Origin: Saprospiraceae bacterium
Lineage (GTDB): Bacteria; Bacteroidota; Bacteroidia; Chitinophagales; Saprospiraceae
DNA: 64,000 nucleotides
NCBI GenBank assembly: GCA_020629035.1
Contig: JAHDEC010000005.1
Span: 62,001-126,000 of the forward strand
Direction: 5' to 3'
The notes under the pieces were generated by a model that ran no database searches, was not told the origin of the DNA, and saw only the letters and a program-made list of their open reading frames with translations. The translations under genes and the position numbers were made by a program. Of the stretch, positions 36,749 to 46,496 are shown piece after piece (the first letter of the stretch is position 1; every line of letters starts with the position of its first letter).

Positions 36749-37770
36749 AACATGTATTAGTCAGTGATCCTTTAATTGATGTTAAAAAGGAGGACTATTT
36801 TAACCAGGAGAAATCCTTGTACTCAGCTGTCCCGATTTTCCCTTTACTTAGTGAGGAAGATATTGCGAAAGCACTAACTAGCATAGTCGATATGCCCTCG
36901 GTAAAAGCAGAAATTAAAGCTTTAAAAGCGGAAGGTAGTCACACCATTCCAGATACAGAATACATCATCTGCCTAACAGATTGGCACAGTTATCCTCAGC
37001 TAATTTCGATGCTAACTGTCATTAGAGAATGGGCTTTTAGAAAAGATGGTGGAGGTGTAGGACGAAATGACTATGATGATTTTGACAAATTAGCAATCAC
37101 CAAACAACTTATCATTATTAATCCTAATGCTGAATCTCTGATCGATACTATCATTGGAGGTTATAGATATTTAATTCATGAAGGAGCATCTTATGAGCAA
37201 GGACCCATGGGTGACCATTTTGAATTCTCAGCATCCTTCAAGGAAGGTATTTGGTCGGAACTGGGTAGATCCTTTATTAATCCATACTATCAGCAAAGAG
37301 CCACTCGACAATCTTTTGATTATGTCTTGCATGGATTAGGGTATATATACGCTAGAAACCAGCAAATTCAGGGTTATTTTGGTAAGGTTACTTTGTACAA
37401 TATTTACGAGAGACAAAAAGCGGATACCTTCTTTACAGCTGTAGCCAAAGAATATTGGGCAAGTTCCGATAAGATGTGGATTAATCCAGCGGAGCGTTTG
37501 CAAGAAGGGAGTCTTACTGATGAACAAAAAGCCATGCTAGATCGCGATATTTTTAAAGGTATGTTTTACCTGCTCAGAAAAGAATATCAAATAAATCTTG
37601 TTCCTATAATGGCCATTTATAATAGAATGACGAGCCTTGATAAGATGTATTACTTTGGCGCTTTTAGACATGACGCTTTTGGTAAAAGCACAGAAGTGGG
37701 AATGGGTATAAGTATTAAAGATATACGTGAGGTCATTATGGATAAATTTGTAGGACCCTATTTAAGCTAG
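36745..37770 (+). CDS. GNAT-family N-acyltransferase (amino-acid-lipid synthesis candidate)
   Basis: A 341-residue protein of the hemolysin-like/OlsB GNAT group, the enzymes that transfer a 3-hydroxy fatty acid from acyl carrier protein to the amine of ornithine or glycine. Supporting features are the IIGGYRYL core, the FEFSASFK strand, and the ELGRSFINPYYQQ segment that resembles the ELGRSCV motif of OlsB-like proteins. It overlaps the acyltransferase gene by 4 bp (ATGA), so the two are translationally coupled. Glycine versus ornithine specificity cannot be read from sequence. Confidence 0.8.
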   Translation: MKHVLVSDPLIDVKKEDYFNQEKSLYSAVPIFPLLSEEDIAKALTSIVDMPSVKAEIKALKAEGSHTIPDTEYIICLTDWHSYPQLISMLTVIREWAFRKDGGGVGRNDYDDFDKLAITKQLIIINPNAESLIDTIIGGYRYLIHEGASYEQGPMGDHFEFSASFKEGIWSELGRSFINPYYQQRATRQSFDYVLHGLGYIYARNQQIQGYFGKVTLYNIYERQKADTFFTAVAKEYWASSDKMWINPAERLQEGSLTDEQKAMLDRDIFKGMFYLLRKEYQINLVPIMAIYNRMTSLDKMYYFGAFRHDAFGKSTEVGMGISIKDIREVIMDKFVGPYLS

Positions 37771-37789
37771 CTTTAGTTACCTTTATACT

Positions 37790-39049
37790 ATGGGAATTTT
37801 CTTAGGTATTTTCTTTTTCTTACTACTTTCCGCCTTTTTTTCAGGCTCAGAAATTGCCTTTGTAACCGCTAACAAGCTAGGTGTAGCAATGGGTAAAGAA
37901 GGTGGATCTAGAAGCGGAAAGATCTTATCGACCTTTTACCAGCGACCAAAAGCATTTATTAGCACCATGTTAGTTGGAAATAATATAGCCTTAGTTGCTT
38001 TTACCTATTTCATGACCATGTTTTTGGAAAAACTATTTCCAGGACTGTTACCCTTTCCCATCCTTGCCCTACTGGTATTTACCATAATCATTACCATTAT
38101 TGTATTAATCTTCGGCGAATTTATGCCCAAGACTTTCTTTAGAATGTACGCTAATAACGTACTCCTCTTTTTAGCATTACCACTTTTTTTCTTTAAGCAA
38201 ATTTTAGCAGCACCAACCTGGTTAATGAACACCTTATCCAATTTGTTGCTCAAGATTTGTAAAGTTCCAGTGGAACAGGGAGATTATGCATTATCCAAAA
38301 TCGATGTGCAAGAGTACTTTGAGGAACAAATTTCTGAAGTACAATTGGATATTGACAAAGAGATCTTGACAAACGCGCTAAACTTGAGTGAACTACATGT
38401 GAGAGATGCTATGGTCCCTAGGACTGAAATTGTATCCTTTGATATTCATGATCCTCAAGAAGAATTAATCGAATTGATTAAGCAAACTAAGTTGTCTAGA
38501 ATCATCCTTATTGATGATGAGATAGAAAATGTAGTAGGATATATTCACCATCAGCAACTATTAGCGAGACCAAAGTCACTCAAGAAAATCGCTATTGAAA
38601 TACCCTTTGTTCCTGAAGCCATGAACTTGCAGGACCTGCTCATGAAATTTATAAAATCTAAAACTAGTATCGCTTGTGTTGTGGATGAATATGGTAGTCT
38701 AGGTGGAATTATTACCCTTGAAGATATCGTAGAAGAAATATTCGGAGATATCGAAGATGAATTCGATGATGAAGGTGTTTTAGAGCAAGCAATCAATGAT
38801 ACTGAGTTCGTTTTTTCAGGAAGAATCGAAATCGACTACATCAATGAAAAATATGAAAACATAAATATTCCAGAAGGAGATTACCAAACCCTAGCCGGAT
38901 TTATGGTAATGACATCCGGTACTATTCCTGTCGTTGAAGAAGAAATAACCATTGAAAATTATAGATTACAAGCCCTGCAAGTATCTGATAAAAAAGTAGA
39001 AATTATCCGCTTAGTTGTCTTAGATGAAGAAGATCCAAAACAACTTTAG
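37790..39049 (+). CDS. CNNM/CorC-type membrane protein with CBS pair (GldE-like)
   Basis: A 419-residue protein: N-terminal DUF21/CNNM membrane domain of four hydrophobic segments (about residues 1-175), with FSGSEIAFVTANKL; a CBS pair (about 200-330, with DAMVPRTEIVSFD and SLGGIITLEDIVEEIFGDIEDE); and a C-terminal CorC_HlyC transporter-associated domain. By family it is a magnesium/cobalt-related transporter; in gliding Bacteroidota such a protein is called GldE. The usual gldE neighbours are not present here, so I leave the symbol blank. It starts 19 bp after the GNAT gene. Confidence 0.86.
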   Translation: MGIFLGIFFFLLLSAFFSGSEIAFVTANKLGVAMGKEGGSRSGKILSTFYQRPKAFISTMLVGNNIALVAFTYFMTMFLEKLFPGLLPFPILALLVFTIIITIIVLIFGEFMPKTFFRMYANNVLLFLALPLFFFKQILAAPTWLMNTLSNLLLKICKVPVEQGDYALSKIDVQEYFEEQISEVQLDIDKEILTNALNLSELHVRDAMVPRTEIVSFDIHDPQEELIELIKQTKLSRIILIDDEIENVVGYIHHQQLLARPKSLKKIAIEIPFVPEAMNLQDLLMKFIKSKTSIACVVDEYGSLGGIITLEDIVEEIFGDIEDEFDDEGVLEQAINDTEFVFSGRIEIDYINEKYENINIPEGDYQTLAGFMVMTSGTIPVVEEEITIENYRLQALQVSDKKVEIIRLVVLDEEDPKQL

Positions 39050-39055
39050 GAGACT

Positions 39056-42000
39056 TTATTCTATCTTAATAAAGCTTGCCGCTAAATTTTCACCTTGCTC
39101 CGTAATGGCATTAATCACATAATGGCCAGGATATAAATCTTGAATGTCAATAGTATTCATGTCGCCAATGGGCAATCCAGCAATAACCATCTGTCCTTGG
39201 TTATTGTAGACTTTAGCACTCACTAAATCCGCAGTACTTCTTAATTGTAGCTTATTATTAACCGGATTGGGAAACACTTCTAGGTCTACTGTCTCAGCTA
39301 CGAGCGATTCCGTAGAAACAACACTTTCAAGGACTAAATTATCCAGCAGAATAACATCATATTCCAAAGCAGAATTATCTAAGAAATCATTACCCGTACG
39401 AGTATAAAATTCTAGAATTAACTCTCCTTGAAAATCAGCTGGAATATCATAGCTATAACTAATTAATGCTCCTTCCTCTTGTCCAAAGATATACTCTTCC
39501 CAGTCGGTTGATCCTTTGAAACTAAGTTTTAAAGCAGTTCCTTCAAGCATTATTTCAGAATCATCATTTACAAATTGAATCATATCAAATGATAATCTAT
39601 AACTTCCTTTATCTCTTAAATCAACACAGGTTTTTAGCGTGGCCATAACACCACTAAAATTGATTTCTCCGCTAAAAACATCTTCAATATTTGCACAAGG
39701 AGCACCAAAAGGAAACAAGGTGTAATTAGTTATGGATAACCAACTTTCGCCCTGATAATCATACAAACTTTGTGAGCCAAAATTTTCAAAAACAATTTGA
39801 TCATTCAAATCACTAAAATCAGTAAATGAATTGAGATAGTCATCTTCTATAAGGGCATCAGATTCAAATATTCCAAAAGTTGAAAAATTATTGCTTTCAT
39901 CAGCCTCTTCGTAATTTACTTTGCATGTATATGAGTTAGTTCCTCCACCAGGATAATCAAAATTAAAACTTGTCGAAAAACTGCTACTGAAATTAATATC
40001 TGAGGCTAATTCTATGGTTCGTTCATGGATCTTGCTACCATTAGCATCTTCGACAACAACATCAACCATCGTCCCAGCAGCAATTACATCACAGCCTTGA
40101 TTATAAAAAATCACATTCAAGCTTACTTCTTCTGGAAAACAACCAAGCTGATCTGCATATGCATTTATAAAGAGATCAGCCTCTTGCGTAGCAGCATTAA
40201 ATATGCCAATGTAATTATAGTCATTAAAAAAATTGTCGTCGTTTCCACTCAGGTTAATATCTATAAACAGATTTTCCCCTCCTATTAAAAAAACAAACTC
40301 ATCTAACGGGTAACTAACTGTTTCACCAGGTAATAATGGAACATCAACCTCTATTGTAAAACTTTCGAAATCATTGTTTACTGTAATAATCCTTGGATCT
40401 TCAGCTGTATAAGGAACACTACCTTCATTAGTCACGATAACCTCAAATGGATAATAATCATCAAAAATACAGACATAATCAAAATTTGTAGATTGAGAAA
40501 TACCCAAATCAGCAAAGTCCTCAGCTCCTCCACCATACGGTAATCCGACAGCCTTCCAAGCTTCGAGCATATTCAAATATTCATCAGAACTAGCCCCATA
40601 AATTTCTTCCGCCGCTAATAAACTCACCTCATAATATTCAGGATAATTAGAGTTCTCTGCCAAATAATCTCGCTCACATTTAAACACTATCTGAGATGCC
40701 GCATCCATACCTAAGGCATTAATCTCATAATTTTCTCCATTCTGATTTACGCCAGACTCCCCTTCCACCATTAAATAAAACCAATGATTTCCCACTGAAC
40801 TGTTTGTATGAACACCCGCTCCATCAACCCATAAATCACCTTTATAAAAATCAGGATTTCCTTGTACCGTAGGTTCATCCATCTGTCTCAATGGCACAGC
40901 TAATTCAGTAAGCAAAAAATCTCCACCTATAATCCAAGTAAAATTATCAGGTCGCTCATTCCATTCTAAAACTTTTCCAAAAATGTCACTCATGCTTTCA
41001 TTTATCGCTCCAGACTCACCGGCATAAATTAAATTAGACGTGGCTTGCGTGATACCATGCATAAATTCATGGCCGACAACATCCAAGGTTGTTAATGGAC
41101 CATAATTACAATCACCATTTCCGAAATACGCATAATTGCCATCCCAGAAAGCATTTAAAAAATTACCCGCGGGGTCATCTACATAAACCACAGAATTCAT
41201 AGAACTTCCTTCTCCGTTAACTCCAGCCCACCCAAATTTTTCTAGCATTATATCATAAAACTTCTCGGTACAAAAATGAGCATCGAAGGCAACTTCACCG
41301 TTCTTCTCATTACTGTAATCCCAGTAATTATCTTCATCTTCGAACAAACTAAAATCAGAGTTAAACGTGGTTATCCCATCACCACGTGTATCATCTGTTA
41401 AAACAAATTTGTCTGGACTCAGTGAGTCCACAACAATCTCTTGAACACCATAATAGCGCGACACGCCAGTACCAGTAACACTAACGCCCTGTAGCATAGA
41501 TAATTGAAATACTAAATGACCCGTTTTAGCATCTATAAAATACTGCTGCTTGTCATAGGGCTTAAAACTTTGTATCTCCACCGAATAAACTAATACTTGC
41601 TTACTTGAGATTTTTGGGTAATTGTTGTCTATAATCATTAAGCTGGGATCTGGATATTTATCAGGATCTTGCTCCCAAGCTAATGTTCCATGATCACTAT
41701 ATCCGACAGCTGCTTGCACAGCTTCTTCTTTTGTCAATGTAGGGTTAACATCTAAATCTAGCATGGGCAAATAACTACCATTGGATGCATAGACATAATC
41801 ATCTTTTTCGTGCAATAGATAGTTCATTCCGAATACCGGAACTTCTTTATAATACTGTCTGAATTTCCTATGGGTTGCTTTTCCCGGTGTGGTATTTACC
41901 TTATACTCAAGGAAAGTATCATCTTCGGATAAGCCCATAGCCTCTCCATGAAATTCGAAAAAATTGGAAGCATTTACGGCTTCATTTTCATACTTTTTAA

Positions 42001-42109
42001 ATCTAAATTGTTGGGATAATGCGGTCTTGGATAAACTTGGATTTTGACCAAAAACAACATTGGTAAAAAAGAAAAATAGAAGTACAAATGGAAAAAGTCT
42101 TGCTAACAT
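39056..42109 (-). CDS. M4 (thermolysin-like) metallopeptidase with T9SS type A sorting domain
   Basis: A secreted zinc protease. The ATG at 42109 gives a signal peptide (MLARLFPFVLLFFFFTNVVFGQ); a start ten residues further upstream is possible but less natural. The 1017-residue protein has an FTP/PepSY propeptide (about 25-200), an M4 catalytic domain with zinc ligands in GHEFMHGIT (near residues 345-351) and the downstream Glu in GAINESMSD, a C-terminal M4 helical domain, then adhesion-like beta domains and a Por sorting domain (FPNPVNNKLQLRS). Convergent with the CorC-like gene, 6 bp apart. Confidence 0.95.
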   Translation of the reverse strand: MLARLFPFVLLFFFFTNVVFGQNPSLSKTALSQQFRFKKYENEAVNASNFFEFHGEAMGLSEDDTFLEYKVNTTPGKATHRKFRQYYKEVPVFGMNYLLHEKDDYVYASNGSYLPMLDLDVNPTLTKEEAVQAAVGYSDHGTLAWEQDPDKYPDPSLMIIDNNYPKISSKQVLVYSVEIQSFKPYDKQQYFIDAKTGHLVFQLSMLQGVSVTGTGVSRYYGVQEIVVDSLSPDKFVLTDDTRGDGITTFNSDFSLFEDEDNYWDYSNEKNGEVAFDAHFCTEKFYDIMLEKFGWAGVNGEGSSMNSVVYVDDPAGNFLNAFWDGNYAYFGNGDCNYGPLTTLDVVGHEFMHGITQATSNLIYAGESGAINESMSDIFGKVLEWNERPDNFTWIIGGDFLLTELAVPLRQMDEPTVQGNPDFYKGDLWVDGAGVHTNSSVGNHWFYLMVEGESGVNQNGENYEINALGMDAASQIVFKCERDYLAENSNYPEYYEVSLLAAEEIYGASSDEYLNMLEAWKAVGLPYGGGAEDFADLGISQSTNFDYVCIFDDYYPFEVIVTNEGSVPYTAEDPRIITVNNDFESFTIEVDVPLLPGETVSYPLDEFVFLIGGENLFIDINLSGNDDNFFNDYNYIGIFNAATQEADLFINAYADQLGCFPEEVSLNVIFYNQGCDVIAAGTMVDVVVEDANGSKIHERTIELASDINFSSSFSTSFNFDYPGGGTNSYTCKVNYEEADESNNFSTFGIFESDALIEDDYLNSFTDFSDLNDQIVFENFGSQSLYDYQGESWLSITNYTLFPFGAPCANIEDVFSGEINFSGVMATLKTCVDLRDKGSYRLSFDMIQFVNDDSEIMLEGTALKLSFKGSTDWEEYIFGQEEGALISYSYDIPADFQGELILEFYTRTGNDFLDNSALEYDVILLDNLVLESVVSTESLVAETVDLEVFPNPVNNKLQLRSTADLVSAKVYNNQGQMVIAGLPIGDMNTIDIQDLYPGHYVINAITEQGENLAASFIKIE

Positions 42110-42181
42110 AATGATAATTTTTCCTCTTAAAATAAGCAATTAATTATCTGCAACAAAACCTTTAGCACCTGCATTTATAAT

Positions 42182-43333
42182 TTAAACTACAAATAGGGAC
42201 GCCGAGATTTCATCTGCTATTAATTTTCCCTCGATACTCAGCGTATACATCTTGCCCCCGCAAACCACATGACCACTCTCGAGCCAAGCATCAAAAACAC
42301 CTCTATCCAATACAGCTCCAAGTCCTTTAAAGCGTTCCAAATCTTCAAAACTAATCCCCCATTGAGTACGAAGTCCTAACATCAAAAATTCATTAAATTG
42401 ATCGCTGATACTTAATTCTTCTCGTTCTACTGGGAGCTGTCCACGTTCTATCTGATCCATATACTTGGCATTGTTTGCTAGGTTCCAACTCCTTACTCCT
42501 TGGTAGTAAGAATGGGCTGATGGACCGAGTCCCAAATAACCTTTCCCTTTCCAGTAGGCACTATTGTGTCTGGACATATGACCCGGTTTGCAAAAATTCG
42601 AGATTTCATAGTGCTCATATCCTGCCTTTGTGAGTACCTCATTTCCTAAGACAAATTCCTTCATCGACAGCGCGTCATCGACCTTTTCTGCCTTACCTGT
42701 TTTTACTCGTTGATTTAATGCAGTCCCTTCCTCCACCGTCAAATTATAGCAAGCCACATGAGGAATCTCTGAGGTAACGATCCATTCTAGTTGGTTTTGC
42801 CAATATTGTTCTGCTTGATTAGGTATTCCAAAAATGAAATCTACTGAATAATTTTTAATACCTGCAGCCTTAATCAGCTCCATAGAATGCCTAACCTCCT
42901 CAGATTTATGCGCTCGATTCATCCAGCTTAAAACCTCATCATCTAAAGATTGTATGCCTAGCGATAGACGGTTCACACCCGCTTCCATCCATGCACTTAA
43001 TTTTGCTGCTGAAATATCATCCGGATTAGCTTCCAAAGTCAACTCTACATCCGTTTGTACATTGAAAGTGGATCGTATTTTCTTGACCATTAGCTCGATT
43101 TCTTTCCCGGCTAATAAAGAAGGTGTTCCTCCTCCAAAGTAAATACTTTGAATGGATGCATCATCAAAAAAACTAGCCTGTAAGTCAATCTCTTGCACAA
43201 TACTTTTTAGCATTCTCTCTTTATACTTGAGTGAAGTCGAAAAGTGAAAATTGCAATAATGGCAAGCTTGCTTACAAAATGGAATATGAATGTATATTCC
43301 TGCTTCGTTATTTAAGGGATTTGATTGATTCAT
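42182..43333 (-). CDS. hemW: Radical SAM heme chaperone HemW
   Basis: A radical SAM protein of the HemW type, formerly called oxygen-independent coproporphyrinogen III oxidase-like. It binds heme and a [4Fe-4S] cluster and inserts heme into respiratory enzymes. The ATG at 43333 gives a 383-residue product starting MNQSNPLNNEAGIYIHIPFC; the cluster motif is C20-x3-C24-x2-C27. Further motifs are YFGGGTPSLL, LTLEANPDD and RLSLGIQSLDD; the C-terminal winged-helix (HemN_C) region is present. A longer reading from 43432 would run through the start of the divergent outer-membrane gene and is rejected. Confidence 0.93.
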   Translation of the reverse strand: MNQSNPLNNEAGIYIHIPFCKQACHYCNFHFSTSLKYKERMLKSIVQEIDLQASFFDDASIQSIYFGGGTPSLLAGKEIELMVKKIRSTFNVQTDVELTLEANPDDISAAKLSAWMEAGVNRLSLGIQSLDDEVLSWMNRAHKSEEVRHSMELIKAAGIKNYSVDFIFGIPNQAEQYWQNQLEWIVTSEIPHVACYNLTVEEGTALNQRVKTGKAEKVDDALSMKEFVLGNEVLTKAGYEHYEISNFCKPGHMSRHNSAYWKGKGYLGLGPSAHSYYQGVRSWNLANNAKYMDQIERGQLPVEREELSISDQFNEFLMLGLRTQWGISFEDLERFKGLGAVLDRGVFDAWLESGHVVCGGKMYTLSIEGKLIADEISASLFVV

Positions 43334-43347
43334 TGTACCTTCAAAAA

Positions 43348-45123
43348 ATGTGGCTTTCTCAAAAGTACCAATTAAAAAAATACTGGCTTGTTGCCGGACT
43401 TTTTGTGATATTCCAATGCCACCTATCTGCACAATGGGCCTACAAAATTAATACTGAAGCAACTTACAAACCATTAAAAAAAGAAGGCAGTGTTAAGGAT
43501 AGTATAAGCTATTACAGCTTGGCCGAAGAGGCTAAAAACTTCCTATTCGATAAAGCTCATTATGAAGCAAATATTGATTCTATCTATTTCCAAAAGGATA
43601 CTTGTATCATAAATTTACATAGTGGCCCTGTTTACAATCCTGGTGGCTTATCCCTTGGTAACATTCCTGCTCCTTTGCTAGACCAACTAAAAATTAAGCC
43701 TAAAACCCTTAGTTCAGCATATCACCCGATTCGATCTGCCGAAACGCTCCAAAAAATTCTAGACTATTATAATAACAATGGCTATCCTTATGCCTCAGTA
43801 TATCTCGATAGCTTAGGTATTAAAGAATCCGCCATTTTAGGTGCCTGGCATGTAGAAACTGGAGACAAAATGTACTTTGACACGCTAGGCATAACTGGAA
43901 ATGCCCGAATTAGAAAACGATTTTTACACCAATTTTTTGAAATAGAGCCACTAGCACCTTTTGACCTTTCCAAAGTAAAAGCTATACCAGGCAAATTGGA
44001 GCAACTTGATTTTATGACCTTAAAATCTGCTCCTGAAATTTCCGTATTTAATAGTTGGGCTACCATAGAACTAGATTTAAAAGCAAAAAATACGAGCAAG
44101 TTTGATGTGATTTTTGGGATCATTCCTACGGATGAACTGGAAGAACAAAATTTGTTTTTATCCTTTGATATAAAAACTAAACTCGAAAATAAATTAGGTT
44201 TTGGTGAGGAATTTATCTTTTCATTCGAACGATTACGTCCTGAGCATCAAGAAATGATATTGGCCTATAATATGCTCTATCCATTCAATTTGCCATTAGG
44301 AATCGATGGATCTTTCGAATACTTTAGAAGATCATTAGAATACTACGAAATTAAATCCTCAGCTGGCATTATATTCCCGCTAGCAAACAACAATCAATTA
44401 AAACTATCAGGATTATTTGACCGAAGTAGATTAATCGAAATTGATACTAACCAACTTCTAATAACTAAGCGCTTACCAGACATCCTAGACGTTAAACTGG
44501 ATGGAATAGGATTAGCCGTAAACATAAATCAGACGGATTACTTAAATAATCCTTCAAGAGGCTTTTTTATCAATAGCTCATTAGGTGCTGGAGTACGTAC
44601 TATCCTAGAAAATAACACCATACAAAGCATTAACAACCAGTCCGTAGATTTTAGCAATAGCTATGACAGCTTGCAAACTAGTTCACTAAGCTTACAACTT
44701 GCCTTAAAAGCAGCCTACTTCCAAAGCATGACCAAACAAACAACCCTGATGGTGCAGTCAAACAGCGCCTACAAACTCATTCAAGGTAAAGCTGTACAAA
44801 ACGAATTATATAGACTAGGAGGAAACCAAAATTTACGAGGTTTTGACGAACAAGCATTCTTCAGTAAGGCCTTCTCCATATTAACTCTAGAATATCGTTT
44901 ATTGGCTGGAAAAAACACCTATTTCTCGCTCCCATTTATAGAACTTTCTACCTTTCAACTTATTGATGATACATGGAATCGAAGTATTGGAATTGGTGTA
45001 GGGATGGCATTCGAAACCAGAGCTGGACTTTTAAATTTGTCACTAGCAACCGGTAAATTAAATAGCGATCCTTTCGATCTAGCTAGACCTAAAGTTCATG
45101 TTGGATTTAACAGCTTATTTTAA
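43348..45123 (+). CDS. BamA/TamA-like outer-membrane protein
   Basis: With the ATG at 43348 the product is 591 residues with a signal-anchor-like N-terminus (LKKYWLVAGLFVIFQCHLSAQ). One or two POTRA-like domains follow (about 85-230), with GYPYASVYLDSLGI resembling the POTRA GYP motif, then a C-terminal Omp85 barrel (about 230-591) carrying LGGNQNLRGFDEQAF, the conserved RGF loop motif, and ending in Phe. It probably inserts or exports outer-membrane material, by family. Only 14 bp separate its ATG from that of hemW. Confidence 0.85.
   Translation: MWLSQKYQLKKYWLVAGLFVIFQCHLSAQWAYKINTEATYKPLKKEGSVKDSISYYSLAEEAKNFLFDKAHYEANIDSIYFQKDTCIINLHSGPVYNPGGLSLGNIPAPLLDQLKIKPKTLSSAYHPIRSAETLQKILDYYNNNGYPYASVYLDSLGIKESAILGAWHVETGDKMYFDTLGITGNARIRKRFLHQFFEIEPLAPFDLSKVKAIPGKLEQLDFMTLKSAPEISVFNSWATIELDLKAKNTSKFDVIFGIIPTDELEEQNLFLSFDIKTKLENKLGFGEEFIFSFERLRPEHQEMILAYNMLYPFNLPLGIDGSFEYFRRSLEYYEIKSSAGIIFPLANNNQLKLSGLFDRSRLIEIDTNQLLITKRLPDILDVKLDGIGLAVNINQTDYLNNPSRGFFINSSLGAGVRTILENNTIQSINNQSVDFSNSYDSLQTSSLSLQLALKAAYFQSMTKQTTLMVQSNSAYKLIQGKAVQNELYRLGGNQNLRGFDEQAFFSKAFSILTLEYRLLAGKNTYFSLPFIELSTFQLIDDTWNRSIGIGVGMAFETRAGLLNLSLATGKLNSDPFDLARPKVHVGFNSLF
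43360..43367 (-). promoter_or_regulatory. Candidate -7 box for hemW, inside the divergent gene
   Basis: Read on the minus strand, TACTTTTG matches TAnnTTTG, about 27 bp upstream of the hemW ATG and inside the first codons of the BamA-like gene. Confidence 0.3.
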
Positions 45124-46407
45124 GTCTAAGCCGTATTTTTTGAATAAATAACTTTGAAATAATCCTCTCGAAAAAAGAAAGACAAACAAGGCTATCCAAA
45201 TGGCATAAAGTGGCGAATAATCTTCCAATGCATAGTACAAACCTATATAAAGTATAAAAGCTAAAAACATCGAGTTTCTCATGGACTTGGAAGCTGTCAT
45301 CCCCACAAATATTCCATCCCAGATATAACATGCAAAGGCTATAATCGGCAACAAAACCACTAACCAGCGAAAAGATGATGCTAATGCCCAAACTTCTGTT
45401 TCCTTATTAAATATTTCTATGATTTCCTGATAAAACAAACCATACATTAAACTATAAACTAAGGCCAAGGCTAATCCCCAAAACATAGCATAGCGGATCG
45501 ATAACTTAACTTTAGCAACATCTTTGGCGCCAACATATTTTCCTACCATGCTTTCTGCCGCAAAAGCAAATCCATCAACACCATATGACATCCAATTAAT
45601 TAATTGGATTAAAATAACATTAACGGCTAAAAATAATGCGCCGTCTTTGGCTGATTGAGAATGAAAAAAGAAAAAGGCAGAAGCTAAAAATATGGTGCGC
45701 AAAAAGATATCTCGATTAATGTTTAGAAAGCGTAAAAAGTCTTCCTTGTTCCACAACCTTGACCACAACAAATGAGAAAAATAGTGCTTGTACCTTGTAA
45801 ATAAAAAGCCTAATGCTACCATCACACCTATGTATTGTGCAATCACGGTTCCCCAAGCTACTCCACGTAAGCCCATACCCAAATACTTTACTAGCAATAT
45901 GCTGATAAGTATATTGGAAACATTAACCGCCAGCGTCATTTTAAGGGGAGTAATCGCATCTTGCAAACCAAAATACCAGCCGCTAATGGCATAAATAAGT
46001 AAAGAAGCTGGAGCGGCAGCTAATCGGATATAAAAGTAAGCCTTAACTAACTCCTGTTGTTCGGAACCTATATTCATCGCCCACAGACTGCCATTGCAGA
46101 TAGGTACAGCAAATACGACTAAAATTAAAGCAATTCCTATGGCCGTTATACTGGCCCTCAGTAGTGTATCTAGTATTTTATTGGCTGATTGCTCGCCAAA
46201 AGCTTGAGCCGTTATACCGGTAGTTCCCATCCTCAAAAAGCCAAAATTCCAATACACAAAATTAAAGACCATAGCTCCAGCACCCACTGCACCTAAGTGT
46301 AAAGACGATAAATGACCCATTAATATCGTATCGACGGTCGATATAAGTGGGATGGAAATATTACTTAAAATATTAGGAATCGCTAGCCTTAAAATTTCTC
46401 TATTCAA
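45115..46407 (-). CDS. MATE family efflux transporter
   Basis: A 430-residue multidrug/toxin extrusion transporter of the DinF type, with about twelve membrane helices in two six-helix halves (start MNREILRLAIPNILSNISIPLISTVD). The TVDTILMGHLS segment and the mid-protein FRWLVVLLPIIAFACYIWDG helix fit the family. Substrate unknown. Its last 9 bp overlap the end of the BamA-like gene on the opposite strand. It is divergent from the Ddl gene across 89 bp. Confidence 0.92.
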   Translation of the reverse strand: MNREILRLAIPNILSNISIPLISTVDTILMGHLSSLHLGAVGAGAMVFNFVYWNFGFLRMGTTGITAQAFGEQSANKILDTLLRASITAIGIALILVVFAVPICNGSLWAMNIGSEQQELVKAYFYIRLAAAPASLLIYAISGWYFGLQDAITPLKMTLAVNVSNILISILLVKYLGMGLRGVAWGTVIAQYIGVMVALGFLFTRYKHYFSHLLWSRLWNKEDFLRFLNINRDIFLRTIFLASAFFFFHSQSAKDGALFLAVNVILIQLINWMSYGVDGFAFAAESMVGKYVGAKDVAKVKLSIRYAMFWGLALALVYSLMYGLFYQEIIEIFNKETEVWALASSFRWLVVLLPIIAFACYIWDGIFVGMTASKSMRNSMFLAFILYIGLYYALEDYSPLYAIWIALFVFLFSRGLFQSYLFKKYGLDLK

Positions 46408-46471
46408 GCTTCGTTTTTAAAACAGTTGCAAGCTAAATTGTAAAAATATACTTTAAACTTTCTTATAATAT

Positions 46472-46479
46472 TAATTTTG
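46472..46479 (+). promoter_or_regulatory. Candidate -7 box of the Ddl-PASTA-rhodanese operon
   Basis: TAATTTTG fits TAnnTTTG, 17 bp before the ATG at 46497. The nearest TTG upstream is too far away for a normal -33. Confidence 0.35.
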
Positions 46480-46496
46480 CCAATATTCGTGAAGCT

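Noticed and set aside
43231-43347. An extended N-terminus for the BamA-like protein
   Set aside because: It would precede the signal sequence and overlap the hemW start; the ATG at 43348 gives a normal signal peptide.
43334-43432. An extended N-terminus for HemW
   Set aside because: Family members start close to the IYIHIPFC motif, and the extension is antisense to the BamA-like signal peptide.
45107-45391. A 94-codon minus-strand frame at the MATE gene end
   Set aside because: It is a shadow in another frame of the MATE gene, which has a full-length family match.
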